A stretch of 64,000 bases of DNA, taken from Apus apus (Eukaryota; Chordata; Aves; Apodiformes; Apodidae). The position numbers and the translations under genes were made by a program. Shown here piece by piece: positions 1 through 31,102 of the stretch. The stretch covers positions 16,970,001 to 17,034,000 of the forward strand of contig NC_067290.1 of the NCBI RefSeq assembly GCF_020740795.1. The letters are read 5' to 3'. The first letter of the stretch is position 1. Each line of letters begins with the position of its first letter. Below the pieces are notes generated by a model. That model was not told the origin of the DNA and ran no database searches. It saw only the letters and a list, made by a program, of their open reading frames with translations.

Positions 1-1297
1 ATTATGGTTTTTGGGTTTAAAATTAGAGCGGAATAAACATACTTAATTTCTTCCTATTGCAGCCTTTAATCTCTTGTGGCTACTGTGATGTCTGCTGTGG
101 CACCTACTTGGTGAGTGAGATGTCAGGAAATAAAAGATGTCATGTTGCTTGGTGGGAGTGTTGGACTTCAGCACTCTGCTCCCTAGGGAGAGCCATAACT
201 GTGTGTGTGGAAACCCTAACACTGTTGGCTTTCAGTTTTGATGCTCTATGGCATCAGTTTACCCTCCTGGGTTAATTCTTCTCCAGGTTTGCCACCCTCT
301 ACAAGGAGCATATTCATCAAAGTCCAAAAAAATCCCAGTTCTGATATGTAGCAAAATGCTTCTGATAGTAGCAAGTTGAGTTTTCATGAAGGTGACTTGG
401 ATTATTTTACATTAGTGAACATGATGATCAAGCACTCTCAGGTACTGAAACTGTTTTATTACAACTGGGTAGGTTTTAATACAGTCATAAATAACATCGC
501 AGCTCATTGAGCAGAAGGATAAAAATGAAGGAGTTTGGTGGTAAGTCAGCTTGCATTTCCTTCACTTCAATGAAGTCAGCAATTTATTATTATTTTAAGT
601 TGTGTCTAATGATCATATTAGTAGTGTGAATAAAAGGGACAGATCTACACTGCTTTATTCATCTGCTTGTTCAGGCCTTCCATAGTGGGTCTGCCATGAG
701 ACATCACTGGCTGTAGACAAAGTGATGTAAAGCCCAGCTTAAATTTTTCTAGTTTTTTATTAACTGTGACATGGAGAAGCTCAGGGCAAAGTTAACATGC
801 GTAAAACTGTTCTGAATTAACAAAATCTTCATTCTCTTGCTAACTTCTCATGGTTCTTTGTATTTGTCATAAAGTGGGTAGTCTCAGAACAGGCGTGTTC
901 CAGAACAAGTGTCCTTTGTGCCGTGGCCAGTGTGTTGCCAAGTGCTTTGTTAACATGAATGGTTCTTTCGAAATTGTTTTCACTCTTATTATTAGATACT
1001 CTTTTAAAAGTTTTGCTAGGCAGGCTTTTCAGTAGATGCCCAGGCCCAGCTGTTCCAGCACACCCGGTGTGGCACTGGTTGGATTTGGTGTATATGTTTT
1101 CTTGTTTTGATGTTTGAGTCGTGATTAGTGGCATGTTCTTGATATGTGCTTTGTGAGTGACCTTGAGAGCAGGCTGCCAACCTCACAGTCCCCGTGTAAT
1201 TATGTGAACAATGAGCATAGCAGTCTTCACCTAGGTCATTTTTAGACTAAGTATGCAGCAAGTGTAGATGTCTTTAGACAAGTATGCAGCAAGAAGT

Positions 1298-1354
1298 AGA
1301 GGTTGGACTAGATGACCTTTAAAGGTCTCTTCCAACCCAAACTCTTCTATGATG
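1298..1354 (+). repeat. CR1 3' tail fragment
   Basis: Contains 'ggttggactagatgacc', then 'aaaggtctcttccaaccc' and a 'tctatgat' end, the typical 3' terminus of avian CR1 LINEs in forward orientation. Only the tail is preserved. Confidence 0.8.
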
Positions 1355-4300
1355 TCCTTCTGATGTGCAGTGTGCCTCCAAAACGAGAAGGCACATTTTT
1401 TTTTCCTTAGACTGTAATAATCTAAAAGTTTCATTTGAGTTTACAAAAACCTTGTATTTTAAAAAGAGAAGGACACAGCTGTTTGTTTGTGGCTTTTGGG
1501 CATTAGATATATTTTGATGTAGTGCCGTCTTTACATCTTTCTCCCTATTATGTGTTTCATTGCTGAATGTTGAAATTCTGTAAATAAATACTTCAGTAGC
1601 CCACAGGCAATATTCTGAGCTAGCATTGTGTATTTGAAAGACGTTTAAATCAAACTCACTTTTTTCTTAGCCCCAAAGTGCCAAAGATTACATTTCTCAA
1701 TGTTTGAAGTTATCTAGACTCAAAACTGTGTTACATACACTACAAAACTGAGTTATCTTTCACAAACCTCCTAGTGACAGATGAGACCAGTGTGGAGGGG
1801 TTGGTTTTTTGAAATTTATGAAAGTAGCAGATTGAAGTTTTTTCCCTTTCTGGTACTTTTTATCTACAGTTTGAGCAAAATCACCTATTTTAGCATAAAT
1901 TTTACCTGTGAAAAGTCAGTGTTGTGCGATGCACATTAAGACAAGTCCATGCAGTGGCAAAGTAGATTTACTACATGAAAATCTGCTTTTGGCATGGGAA
2001 CTTGAAGCTTCTGGAATTTTATTTATTGAAGTCTGGATAATAAACAGCCTGATCCATTCTGTGTGTGGGCAAATCCTTGTCTCTAGGAAGCTGGTAATAA
2101 GGATATGTATTTTAAAGTCAGCATGTGCTCTCTCTCCTTCTGTTTTAAGCTCAAATCTGGTTACTTTTTACTCAACACCTTGTATAAAACTGTTTTGTGC
2201 TTTGTTGATTTTCAACAAAGATGCCATTATTTTTACTCAGTCCTGTTTGCATTCTTAGCATTTGACAAATAAGCAACTTGAGCAAAACCAAGTATGGAGA
2301 AGGATGCCTCTTCTCACCTGTGGAAACTGTCTCCTCAGGGCATTGAAGAACTTGAGGAAAAACTCATGTTCCTCCTCTTGTGTAACAATCTGCATGCTCT
2401 CTCGGGTGTAGGCTCCAGAAATATAACCAGAATCTCCAAATCCTTTGAAGGATGATGTGATATAAGCAGTAGCCTGACCCATCAAGGCCCTGCTGGGAGA
2501 AGGTTCTATGTTCTGCACCTCCTCCAGGCCATGGGAAATGTGATGGACTGAAGTTGTGAAGACACCAGTTTTTCCAGCAAGCTTGCCGTGAACCAGAGAC
2601 CTGGAAGTAAAATACTCTGTGGTGCAGGTCTAGCAGGGGTTACTGAGGGCTGGAACGGTGGCTGGGTTAGTAACCCCTGTGAAATGCAACTGATAGTCTT
2701 GCTCAAGCTCTAAATATGTGACTGCAGGTCAAAGCTGTCTTACCCAGTCCTTGGCAACCTTAGGAGGAAGATAAGGTTGGACAAATACTTTTACTTCTCT
2801 ACAGTGACTTTTGACAGTCAATAGTGAGCTCTGTTAGAGTGGTCTGGTAAGTCTTGCGTTGGTGTTGCTTGGGCTGTAGGAAAGGTGGATGATTGTGCTT
2901 GGGCTACAAAAGTCTTTGCAAGGGAGAGCAGGGAGGAGAGATGTTTTCAGAACTTCTGTACTGACTTTGGACAGCTGAATGTCTGTAGTCCTATGACTGT
3001 GCTCCCTCTAGAGTTCACATCTCTACGCCAGGTCTTGCAGGAGAGCAACTTTATGTCTATCTTTAACAGTTCCTGTAAGGAGGAGTCATGTCCTACTGTG
3101 AGCTATCTCAAATCCTCTAGTGCTGATGGAAGTGCTGCTCAGCTTCCTTACGAGAGAGGAGGATGGCAGAAGTGGACATAAATATGAGGTGCTTGAATTA
3201 AACTTTTTACTGTGGGAGTACTATAATTCAGACTTGCCTCTTAGACTCAGTTGTGTGCCTGATATTCTTGCCTGGTAGTCATAAATTATTTATGCTCTGC
3301 AGCACCTGGGGCAGGTGAAATCACAGCAGGAGATTTGTGTCTGACATTTGATGGAGTCAATTACTTGTCTGTCCTAAAATGTTGCAGTGCTTTTTGGTGT
3401 CCTCTCAGGGAACTGTATGAAATAAAAATTTATGGCATGTGTGTTAGGGAGTAAACAGTTGAAATGCTGTTGTACTAACAAGAAACAATGCAGGAGTTCA
3501 AAGGACTGAATCCTGTCTGAAAGCCACACTTGAGGAATGGCAGCTCGCATGCCACTAACCTGCAAGTTACATCAATTCCTGTGGCCTTAGGCAAATTTGG
3601 CTAACATCTCTTTAATTTCCTTAGATACTGTTGTCATGTGCTTCTATAGCTAAAGCACAGTTTTTAAATACTAATCCACAAAAACTTTGTTCTTTTTGTC
3701 TGCTTCATGTCTTTCCCTTGGATAAAAAGTCACGTTACGCAGAGGAATTTTTGGTGATGAGCAAAACAACCCATAGTTGTATAAGTGGTCGTTCTGGACA
3801 ATGTGCCTTTTCTTTTTCATAACTATTTGTGCTTGAAGATGGCTGTGGATCCATGTAGACTGGAATCACGATGCCAGTTCTTAAATAACTTTTTCATACC
3901 TGCCTTGATTTTCAAGTTCAGAGGGTTATTTTGAGTGGGTTAGGTAACCAAGGAGTTTTGTTGTGCTGATGTTTTTCCCTTGCATTGGCTGTGCCTTAGG
4001 TAAAATCAGCTCACCCTGCCTGTCATTCCTTGGTCAATACAAGTAACTCCTCACCTCTTTCCTGCACTTGAGGCTTTCAGGTCAGTGTTCCTTCTGGCCA
4101 CTCTTCCTGGGTTATGGACAAAAAGCAAGGGCAACAAATATGATCTAGAAAAGATGGAGAGAAGGGGAGAATGGCAGCCAGAGAAGTTACTGAATAGGTG
4201 TATCTGTTACTGAATTCACAGTGGCCCTGTTTTGAATGATAAATCCCAACCCAATCAACTTCATTTTGATTGCATTTCTAATGAGGTAGCTGTTCCATCT

Positions 4301-5651
4301 TGGAGGACTAGAAAGGCTGCAGAAAGCAAGAGGGCAAAACTCCTCATGCAAAGCTCTTAAAGGGCATGGAGATCCTTAGGGGGAAAACTGTTGATGCTCT
4401 TCTCTTTGAATGGTGCATGTGAGAAAGTGTCTTTGAGAATGAGTTAAACTGGTGTCTTGCAGGTTGTTAGGATTGCTCTGAGGTAGTTTAGGAGAATTCT
4501 TCCTGACATTGCAATGAAGCCGATGATCAATATTTTAATGAAATAATTGAAGTTTTTTTATAGTCTTTATGATTTTTCATCTTAATGGGTCAAGCTGTGA
4601 TGAATGACTTGCAGAACTTTGAACCTGGATAAGAAAAATTCAGGAGAAGAAATCACTCTTAACGCAAGAGGCACTAATTGATTATCCTTCTTATATGTCA
4701 TCTTTTTATTCAAAGTCCTAGAAAACAATTTGTTGCTACTGCTGTTGTTTTTCTTTATCCTTGAAAGTGATAGGTGGAAGCAGCTTTGAAGCCCTGGACC
4801 AGCATGTTGAACAGGGTTATTGCTGTGACAGTGGAGCAAGCTGAAGCCTGTAACCCTTGCAAAACACTTTAGTGGATGTGGTTTTGTATCGTTTTTCTTT
4901 GGGTAGCATTAATTGTTCAATGACACAGAATTTTAACCTTTCTTAAAAATCCCATGACATTTAGCTCTCTACGCAACAAAAAGTTGTATTGAACTGAGAA
5001 AACTGACCAAAAAGTATTTTATTTGTAATCATAAACTGTAAGTCCTAAGGCAATTTACTTGAAACAAATGGTCTTTTTAATTAAAAAAAAAAAGTGGGGG
5101 TGAGGAGGCAAAGTTTTCTTCTCCCTTCGTTGGCTGTCCTCTGTAAATCTCTGCTGTGTCCCTCTGCCCAAGCCTCTCTCTGCTTAAATGAAGCATTAAG
5201 TGGTTTGTCTTCACTTTCGCAGGAAGATTCAGTGGTATTTTTGGTGAGAAGAATCTCCTTCTGTGTGGTTTGGGAATGGGAATCTGGTCCTTCCCAGCTC
5301 CTAGGGGCCAGAGGAGTGGGGCATCCCCAGAGCTGCTGGCATCGTGTTGGCCTTTTGTCACTTGTGGTGCGTCAACAGAGCATTTGGGGCATCTTCAGCT
5401 TTTACAGGCACAGGCATGAGGTCTCCACTGCTTAATTATACCTCCTGGTTCTTTTTTGTCTTCAAATTCTTTGTTCCTGGTGGTTTTTCTGCTTAGCTTG
5501 GTTGCCTTTTCTTTACTTCATGTGAATGGTGTAGCAACATGAGTAAACCAGGAGTAGTCTGGGTATCTGCAAAAGTTTTCACAATGAAATTGTATGTTAA
5601 ACTGTTCAGAAGTTGCAGGAAAGACCATGAGTAAAACAAGCATTCAGAGTT

Positions 5652-5742
5652 GCATAACTTTTTGTTTTGTGGGTTTGTGTTTTTGTTTGTTTGGTGTGGG
5701 TTTTTTTGTTTTGGTTTGGTTTTTTTAGGTTTTTTTGTCATG
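5652..5742. repeat. T/G-rich low-complexity tract
   Basis: Runs of T interrupted by G (units such as 'gtttgtttgg' and 'ggtttttttg'), roughly 90 bp. It reads as low-complexity DNA and has no coding or regulatory signal that I can support. Confidence 0.6.
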
Positions 5743-6129
5743 CTGTTCATGCAAAGCTCATACAAAATTATTCTGTGATCACACTGAAATAGACTTTTTA
5801 AATTTCTCCCTGGATGCTAAGAGAGGTTTGAAAGCAGTGGTACTTGGAGATATGAGAAATAATACACTGTGACTTTAAGTAGTGGCTGAGATAACCAATA
5901 AGCAGTGTTCCACCTTGAAGAAATACTCTTAACACAAAATAAGCTGGGCTTGGTGCTGGCTTCCTGCAGGTACCCATTTCAAAACAAATCATACCCATGC
6001 ATGGATAAATTCATAGATATATAAATAACACAGGCCAAATAACTTTGCCTAGTTACCTTTAACCAGAAGTACTGCTAGGTCAAACCTTGATCCTACAGCA
6101 ATTAATAAACTTCTAACTATGATTGGACT

Positions 6130-6280
6130 CGTAGAATCTTAGAATACCAGGTCAGAAGGGACCTCAGGATCAGCTGGTCCAACCTTTCTAAGCATGCTAT
6201 AGTTTATATGAGATGGTTCAGCACCCTGTCAATGATCTTAAGGGTCTTTTCCAACCAAAATTATTCTTAGACTCTCTGAA
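6130..6280. repeat. Degenerate CR1-like fragment
   Basis: Starts with 'agaataccaggtcagaaggg' followed by 'ctggtccaacctttct' and ends with 'cttaagggtcttttccaacc'. Both pieces resemble avian CR1 termini. The two ends face in opposite senses, so the orientation is unclear; it may be two nested or inverted fragments. Confidence 0.55.
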
Positions 6281-9200
6281 CTTGGAAGTTTTCCTAGAGG
6301 ATGATTGGTAGTAAAGCTACAGCTAATTACTAATTTTTATTCTGGTATAAATTCCCTGTTATTTTAATCTGTGCAAAACACTTGGCCAAGCCAGGAGACT
6401 TTGCTACCCTGTGCCTGCCCAAGAGTGAACTCTTCCATGCCCCTTTACCAAAGGGATTTGGTCAGTGGGAGTGGGGGTGCATTGCTTAGTTGCTGCGCAG
6501 CACTGTTCCAAGTTCTTGCCATCATTAGCAAGTTATTAATAAATTAAGTCTGTGTGATTCTCAGCAAGTCTTGACAGGAAGAGCAAGTATCAGAAGTATT
6601 GTTTCAGTTGTTTGTGTTGGCTTTGTACAGAGGAACCATTGAGTGCTTTGTGCTTAAGCAGGCAGCTATGCTTTGTGTGGAAATTCCTGAGCCCTGATCA
6701 CCTTAATGGGAGACATCTTTAGCTTTTTAAATTACAGGAAGTCTGTTGGTCTACTCAGGAACCCTGTCGCTGATGTGTAATTTACTACAAGTATTTTGAA
6801 GAGTGTAGTCTGAAGTACACCTAAAATTCCCACTGGTGTGATGTGTGCACTTAAAGCTAGTGAAAGCCATTGATTAACTATTTGATTGATTGACATTACA
6901 ACCAAGGGCTAGGAAAAATCTCCTCTACATATATGGGTTATTACTGTTGTTTTTGTGATGTGGAAGAAAACAGGCAGCTTCACTGGAACTGCTTTTCCCC
7001 CTCCTTGGAGACATGAACTGGACGTATGCACTGGAATTAGGAGTCACGTGTCGAGATTAGAAGGCATCAGAAAGCCTTTTCTCTGCTTGAGATAGCGTTG
7101 CTCTCCAGGATACTCCAAAGAGTGAGGGAGGGATGAGTGCTGAGTGGTAATCAGCATGGCTCCATCCAAAACTTTTCCAGCCCAGCTCAGCCTTGTTGAG
7201 CCTAAGATGGGTTACATATGGGTGCAGTCAAACTGGTTTCTTTATACTTCTTTTCTTGGTGCTTCAGCTCAAGAAAAGCAGCTCAGTGCCAGCATGGCAA
7301 GAATGGATGGAGCTGGAACTTCTGTCCTGCAAGACCTGTAGAGCAGGAGCAGCTGACAGTTGGCTCTGTGTGTGGAGCCAGCCATGGAGATTAGTGGAGA
7401 TGCTGCTGAGCTGGCACTGGAGGCTATTCTAGCATGAAACCAGACCAGCTTGGCTATCCTTGAGCTGTAGTTTCTTGTAGCCAATTTTTTCTGTTACTAG
7501 GTTGTGATAAATTTAGCTGCTTTTGCCATCTTGTCTTAAATAATTGTCGAAGTTCTTCAACTCATACTGCCATTACTTCTTGCTGCCAATACCAAAACAC
7601 CCCAAAAAAACATGTTCTACTCAGTTTAGTGACGTTACAGCAAAACTTGGGTTGAGATTCCTGGACATAGATGGTGGGAGATCCAGAGGATTCAGTTTTA
7701 AGTGGTTCTATTTTTCTTGCATGCCCCATTCAGACACATTTCTTAGGGAGCATATCCAAAGCAATAAATTGTTGTCTTGCACTTTGTGTCTCATGACTGT
7801 GGAAGAACAACAAGAGCTATTCTTCACCCCAAAGGCAAGAGGGGGCTGAGGACCAAAATTAGATCTTAATTAAGGCGAAGCTTTTATTCATGGTTTCAAA
7901 TTCAGAGTGGTGGAATTCTGTTTTAGGGTCTGTTTTGCAGCTGCCACTGACTTGAAGCCCAGACACCTGACAGCAAATAAGTTTCCTCAGAGTCACTTGT
8001 TGCCCATGTGTAGCAAGAGTTGACTCTACATGAAAATGTGGTATAGTGGGTAACTCTGCTCGGAATACTCCCAGAAGGATATACCCATTTCTGTGAGCCA
8101 GAATGACTGTGGTGTCAGCAATTAAACGGATCAGATTATAATTTGCCTTTGCAGTCATGCTGTGCACAAATAGGTGGTTGTGTTTATCTCACTGTTACAG
8201 TCACTGTAAGAGTGGGAAGAGGAAGAAAGATATACCTCCCCACTCCCCAAAAAAAGGAGAAGAGAAAAAATCAAGAGATCGGCTTCAGAACTGCAGCTGA
8301 AATCTGTTGCCCTGGACCAGAGAGAATACACTTCTCAGCAAGATTAAAATTCTCAGAGAATAGTTACACTGCTGTGTTAAGTAGAAATCTGCAACTGCTT
8401 GTCTTCCCTGGGCAGCACAGCCTATGAAAAAAAATAATTAAAAATATGGAATAGCAAAATAAGACAGTCTATTTAAATGCAGAATACTAAAATGTTGGGT
8501 AAAGTATGTTCTTGTTAAATAAATACGTGTTTTGCTGACAAAAGTCCTGTGTCAATTAGGCAGTGTGTATTTCAAACAGTGGAGTTGGTATTAGAATCTA
8601 GTGCAGATAATATTTGATGATTGAAAGTGAGGATGTGAATCTTGGGATTGTGCTCGTCCCTCTCCTGGGAGCATGGGGGTGGGTAGGAGATGGGTGGGAG
8701 AGGAGAGGTTTTGATCCATCCTATTGCCACGGCAGGGTTGAGGGAGAACAGCCGTGGGGTCTGATGCCTGGGGAGGAAGAGAAATGTGCAAATTATGGCA
8801 GACAGGAAGGGCTTGTTTTGAAAATAACATATTCAAAGATAAGTGTTATGAAAATAACTCATTTACTGATAACTTTATCTACTTAGAAGATGAAGATTTA
8901 AGTGAAAAATAGACTTATCTGGACAGTGTAAACCTTGCCAGGAACATTGATAACACAGTTTGGGATTGGGAAAGCAAGTGCCGTGCTTATCACAGCAGAG
9001 TTCTGTATTATGTTGCCCTGTGATTTAGTGCAACAGATCAGATTAAGCTTTCCAGAAATGCTGTCTCAAGTGTGCTTCCCTGCATAGCAGAAACCTTGGA
9101 AAATAATGCAAGCTGAGCAGCTTTTAATGCCTGTGCTTGAGGACAAACTTTTGTCATCATGTTGAATAGAAGGAGCAAGTAAGTTCTGGAAGGTGTAGAG

Positions 9201-9547
9201 ACACTGTGCAAGTGTGTTTGGGACATGCTTTAGCCCATTGTCAGCCATTCTTGAACTGGAAAGCCTCTTCCATTTGTAGGCTGGGGCAGAGTTAATGGGC
9301 TCTGAAGCACCAGGGAGGCTGAGGACATAGAACTTTTTCAAATCCTCCATGTTCAGCTGCAGGTCCTGGGTGGGTTGGTAACTGCATGGGCCGGGTGACG
9401 GAAGGTGAAGACAGGACTGTGTAGCCACATGGATTTATCCAGTGCACCCCACTGCCAGGGCATGTGCGTTAGGCTCCTAGGGAGTTTGTTCACTTATTTC
9501 TTATTCTGTACTTAAAAAATGTTAACCTTACTGCTTAAAGAAAAATA

Positions 9548-9573
9548 CCATTGTCTGTTAGTACGACTGGAAC
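9548..9573 (+). promoter_or_regulatory. MITF: SOX10 and PAX3 sites of the MITF-M promoter
   Basis: CCATTGT at 9548-9554 is the complement of a SOX core (ACAATGG). It is followed immediately by a 17-base block at 9557-9573 (GTTAGTACGACTGGAAC) that differs at only three positions from the published PAX3 site of the human melanocyte promoter. The SOX core lies 120 bases upstream of the CRE, the same spacing as in the mammalian promoter. Binding is inferred from sequence match and position. Confidence 0.75.
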
Positions 9574-9617
9574 GAAAGATGAATAGCAAATTAGCCTTGA
9601 GCGAACTGTCAATCTGA

Positions 9618-9624
9618 CTTTGAT
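9618..9624 (+). promoter_or_regulatory. MITF: LEF1/TCF site of the MITF-M promoter
   Basis: CTTTGAT is a consensus LEF1/TCF (Wnt) site. If the CRE is placed at its known -147 position, this site falls at about -197, where the functional LEF1 site of the mammalian MITF-M promoter lies. Confidence 0.65.
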
Positions 9625-9667
9625 AGCTCATCACTTAAAAAGGTCCTTTTATGTTGATGAAAAAGGA

Positions 9668-9675
9668 TGACGTCA
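9668..9675 (+). promoter_or_regulatory. MITF: cAMP response element (CRE) of the MITF-M promoter
   Basis: A perfect palindromic TGACGTCA, 265 bp before the M start codon. In mammals CREB acts through this element downstream of alpha-MSH/MC1R and cAMP to induce MITF-M in melanocytes. The perfect CRE, its spacing to the SOX and LEF1 sites and its distance to exon 1M together identify it. Confidence 0.85.
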
Positions 9676-9792
9676 AAGCCAGGGAAGAAAAAATAAAACC
9701 AATATTTAGGGCTAAACTTGCATAGCTCCCAAGAAGAGCCCCTGTGTGAACTGTTTGTTTCTCTACATGCGTGGCTAATAGGCGTAGGTTAC

Positions 9793-9798
9793 TATAAG
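9793..9798 (+). promoter_or_regulatory. MITF: TATA-like box of the MITF-M promoter
   Basis: TATAAG, 125 bases downstream of the CRE. Counting from the CRE, the transcription start is expected near 9815, which places this box about 20-25 bases upstream and gives a 5' leader of about 115 nt. Confidence 0.55.
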
Positions 9799-9932
9799 TC
9801 TGAGCAGTGGCATTCAAGTTCCTTCTGGTTTGGGGCAGCTTGTTTATGGTGCTTCCATATGTGAATCCCTCAAACTGGAGCAGCATAGAGCAAAGGACTT
9901 TGCAGTCACATCTCTCCCAACCTATAAGTAGT

Positions 9933-27692
<17,760 letters not shown>

Positions 27693-27812
27693 CATATACT
27701 TGGCACACCTTTCATAAACTGCTTTGTTTCTTGATCAGTAGATTAAACAGTTTACCTTTTGTAGAATTTTTTGATTTTTTTTTTCCCTTGTGCTTCATCA
27801 GTAGCCCAGTGT

Positions 27813-27842
27813 GTGTGCGTGTGTGTATATATTATATATATA
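27813..27842. repeat. TG/TA microsatellite in the MITF 3'UTR
   Basis: Alternating TG then TA units of about 30 bp, followed by T-rich sequence. Confidence 0.8.
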
Positions 27843-28850
27843 GGATTTTTTTTAGATTTTTTGGTGAAGAAACTTGTATATTCTATTTTAAAGCTACCAA
27901 TGCCTCCAAAATATTGTACAGCATATGTACAGTATCTGTGAACTGGATTCGCCAAGAACTTTGAACTGGTCAAATTACTCAAAGCAATAGAATGAATTAC
28001 ACATGAAGAGTCTGTTTCTACTGGGGGGGAGGGGGGAATCGTAGAGGTGTAAATGCAACCTATTTACTTGGAAACAAAATGTACAGTTAAAAGAATGTAC
28101 AGAAACAACAACAAAAAGTCCAAATTTGTAATTGTATTAATTGAATAGTGCTGCCTTAAAGATACAGTGTCCCTCAAATGTTGGTCTTTACATGACAAGT
28201 GTTTAGGGAAATATACCCACCCTACTCCACTCAGAATACAAACAAGCAAAAACAAGTGTTAAGACATCCTGATTGTGTTGATTGTGAGAGGGAGAGGGGA
28301 GTCTCTTTCTCGGAGTGCTCTTTAATTGTACTCTGAGCTGATTTGAGTTTTCCTTTTGATCATGGTTCCAGTTTTTCTCTTAGATTTTTATTTTGTTTTG
28401 TAACACGTGTTGATGGCTTGCTGAGAGGAAACCAAGCAGGAGCACTGTAAGTTGGTAGGTACACACTTTGGACAAAAAACCCCACAACAATTGAGACATT
28501 TTATCAGCTGGGCACATTACGTTGTACATATCTAATTGGCTTTATTTTTTTTTTAATTGCATTGTACAGTTTCTTTTGATTTGCATGGATTCCTTAGTTA
28601 TCCTCAACTTTTTGTTTTAAATATATTTGTATTTCATTTGTAAGATTTTTGCCTCTTAATATTGCAAGAATTTTTTGACATTTTTAAAACTCATTGGAAG
28701 TTTTCTGCGTTCTTTGTAAACACTTGAAAGGAAGCTTTTATGCAGGGTTCTGTGTTTTAAGAGAGATTTTGAGAATATTTTGTATATTACCGTCTCACTT
28801 TGAACATGTTTTTAAACACATTTAAGGTAGAGTATAAATTTAGATTAGGT

Positions 28851-28856
28851 AATAAA
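28851..28856 (+). terminator. MITF: Proximal poly(A) signal AATAAA of MITF
   Basis: A canonical hexamer about 1.16 kb after the stop. It could give a short 3'UTR lacking the distal miRNA sites. Use is not shown by the sequence alone. Confidence 0.4.
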
Positions 28857-30918
28857 ACAACTCTGTAGAGAAACTGAACTTACATATTTATTTTTAGTGA
28901 TACAGGAAAAAAAAAGTAGTAATATGCTTGGAAACATAACTATGTAGTTAATATACCAGTTATAGTAATTTGTGTTTTATTTCAGCACTGGGGCTGACAT
29001 AAGAAAAACAAAAAAGAAACAAAAAAAGAGTAAATTACTGTATCTGCAAATAACTGTTACTTGATAACAATGTTATTAATTTTTAACATGCAACAATGTT
29101 GTACAAGTAGTTGGGTGCATTATCTACTCAAGTGTAGTCCTATGCAATACTGGTAGTTATACTCGTATTATATCAAGCCTGGGTGTTTGAGAGGGGTGAC
29201 CTGTGGTGTTACGGGCTGGATGGAGTGGATGGATTTCTCCAGAGCAGCCTAGAGCTGACTCGCAAGCGGCAGGCGGGCGAATCCCGTTCGGAATGAAGTG
29301 CCTTAAACTCTAGTTATAGTCTTCCTGGACTAGCACTGACTGACGTGTGGCATAGGAGGGAGCTTTCGGGTGGTGTGTTCCAGGACGCTGGGGTGTTGCA
29401 TGGTGCCTACGTAGAGAAAACAAGAGCTTCCCATTCTCCTTTGTGCTACACGGGGAATTACAGAGGGTAAGTGAAACGGTTAGTGATGGGGGTGCCAGTG
29501 TGGGAGGTTCCTGAGGAAACCTTGATGGCAGCAGCTGGTGTTCAGAAATCAAATGTGAACTGGGCAGCGATGGGACAGCTGGGGACAGGGTCGGCAGTTC
29601 CCGGAGCTTGCGGCCTGGCTGGCTCAGCTTTCTCCTGAGGGTTTCCCTGTGGAGGGGTTCTTGGAGTGTCTCCTCCCAGTGCCAATGGCTGGGGGCTTGG
29701 GGGGGATGTGGCTTGCTGCTCTGGTGCTCCAGGGGCTTGCTGCTCCAGGGTCTGCGTTGCTGTTGCTCGTTCTGTGGCTGCTGCTGGCTGTCCTGCCATC
29801 TCCGTTCCCACGTGAGCAGCAAGCTGTGTGTTGGCATTGATGCAACCACCAGGTTGTGGCTTTTGGTTTGTTGAGTTTTAATTTTTTATTTTTTTTTTTT
29901 AAGGAGGAGCTGGAGTTAGGTTTTCATGATGACTCTTCCCCCTACGCTCCAGACAGCTTTTGGGAATGTGTCTTTCCTAGGGTAGTGAAGCTCTGGCCCA
30001 GGGCAGGACCTGGGACCCTGCAGGACATGCTGCAGCCATCGTGGTCCTTAGGCAGGGAAATCCCCTGCCAGGCAGCTCTGCTGTGATTAGCTCTGAGTAT
30101 GTGGGTACAGGCTTCTGGTGCTGCTGTTTGGTAATGGTGACAGGTAAAGAAAATCAGGGCTGTCAAATGCTTGTAGCTGTAACACAGGGTTGCATTACCC
30201 TTCCCCATTGAAATGGAACAGCTCTGCAGCAAAATCAGGGTGTGCACGCTTGAGTGTAGTAGCTGAAAACCACTGAATAGATTGAATAAGGCTTTGGTTT
30301 AGTGCCTGTGCTGGGCATTCAGAAATTCAAGTCTAGGCTGTGGTATATAAATATTTTTTCAAGCTGACTTGAAACACTGGTACCTGCTGGCAGCCATGAC
30401 TGATATTTGGCTTCATGCTGTGTGGGGATGAGTTAGGATTCAAGAAAACTGTCATATCAAGAGCTGGATTTCTTGATAAAAGTCACTGTGACCCCAGCAG
30501 CTGTGTTGTGTGGTCCCTGTATGTTGTGTCACTCGGAGGTAACATGACTCGGTTGTGCCCTGCTCACTCATCACCCCATGTTTCCTTAGGCTACAGCCCT
30601 CCTCTGAGTTTAACCAACCTTTGAGTGGCAACATGTTGGGGCTGTGGTGGTGACATCTCAAGGAGACACGGACCTCTAGGTGGGTGCAAACTGGAGATGG
30701 CTTTGCCTGTTTGCTCATGGAGGAACATGTGGCTGTGAGGTTTTGCAGCGGATTGATGGCAGAGGCCAGAGACAGTGTTTAGAGGCAGGGTTTGGCATGA
30801 ACTCGGTGGAGTGAGATGGACAGAAGTTATTGCCCAGTCTGATGGTGGTGTCTTGAGGGACACTGGGCTGGCGGTGGCTTCCCTGAGTGAGCGGACAGGA
30901 CACCTACCAGTTCTCACT

Positions 30919-30925
30919 TTGCCAA
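30919..30925 (+). promoter_or_regulatory. MITF: miR-182 seed match in the MITF 3'UTR
   Basis: TTGCCAA is complementary to miR-182 positions 2-8; mammalian MITF is an established miR-182 target. A single 7-mer, so chance is possible. Confidence 0.35.
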
Positions 30926-31095
30926 GGCCATGCAACAAGCAGGAACATGCAGAGTACCGTGGAGTTCTTCCTTTACTGCTTTTGGTCTACAAAGCAATAT
31001 TTAACTCTTACAACCTGTAAAAGTAAAAAGAAGGTACATGAGGAAAGCACAAAGCACAAAATAATGCACTTACATTTATGTTGTTTGACATAAAA

Positions 31096-31102
31096 TGCAC
31101 TG
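31096..31102 (+). promoter_or_regulatory. MITF: miR-148/152 seed match in the MITF 3'UTR
   Basis: TGCACTG within 'ataaaatgcactgg', near the distal end of the 3'UTR, where a functional miR-148 site of mammalian MITF is known. Confidence 0.5.

Larger units (their letters stand above)
1..9547 (+). other. MITF: Intron of long MITF isoforms, upstream of exon 1M
   Basis: No exon is recognisable here. The shared 5' exon of the non-M isoforms (a glutamine/glutamate-rich segment) was looked for and not found, so it must lie further upstream. The stretch is AT-rich and carries a CR1 tail near 1.3 kb, a CR1-like fragment near 6.2 kb and a T/G-rich tract near 5.7 kb. That it is an intron is inferred from its position upstream of the M-specific first exon. 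All open frames in it are short and unconserved in appearance. Confidence 0.7.

Noticed and set aside
1-9500. Search for the shared 5' exon of MITF long isoforms
   Set aside because: No Gln/Glu-rich segment with proper splice sites was seen, so this exon is probably outside the window.
29310-29849. 179-codon minus-strand frame with overlapping frames on both strands
   Set aside because: Lies in a GC-rich part of the MITF 3'UTR where all frames stay open; Pro/Ser/Gln-rich with no family resemblance.
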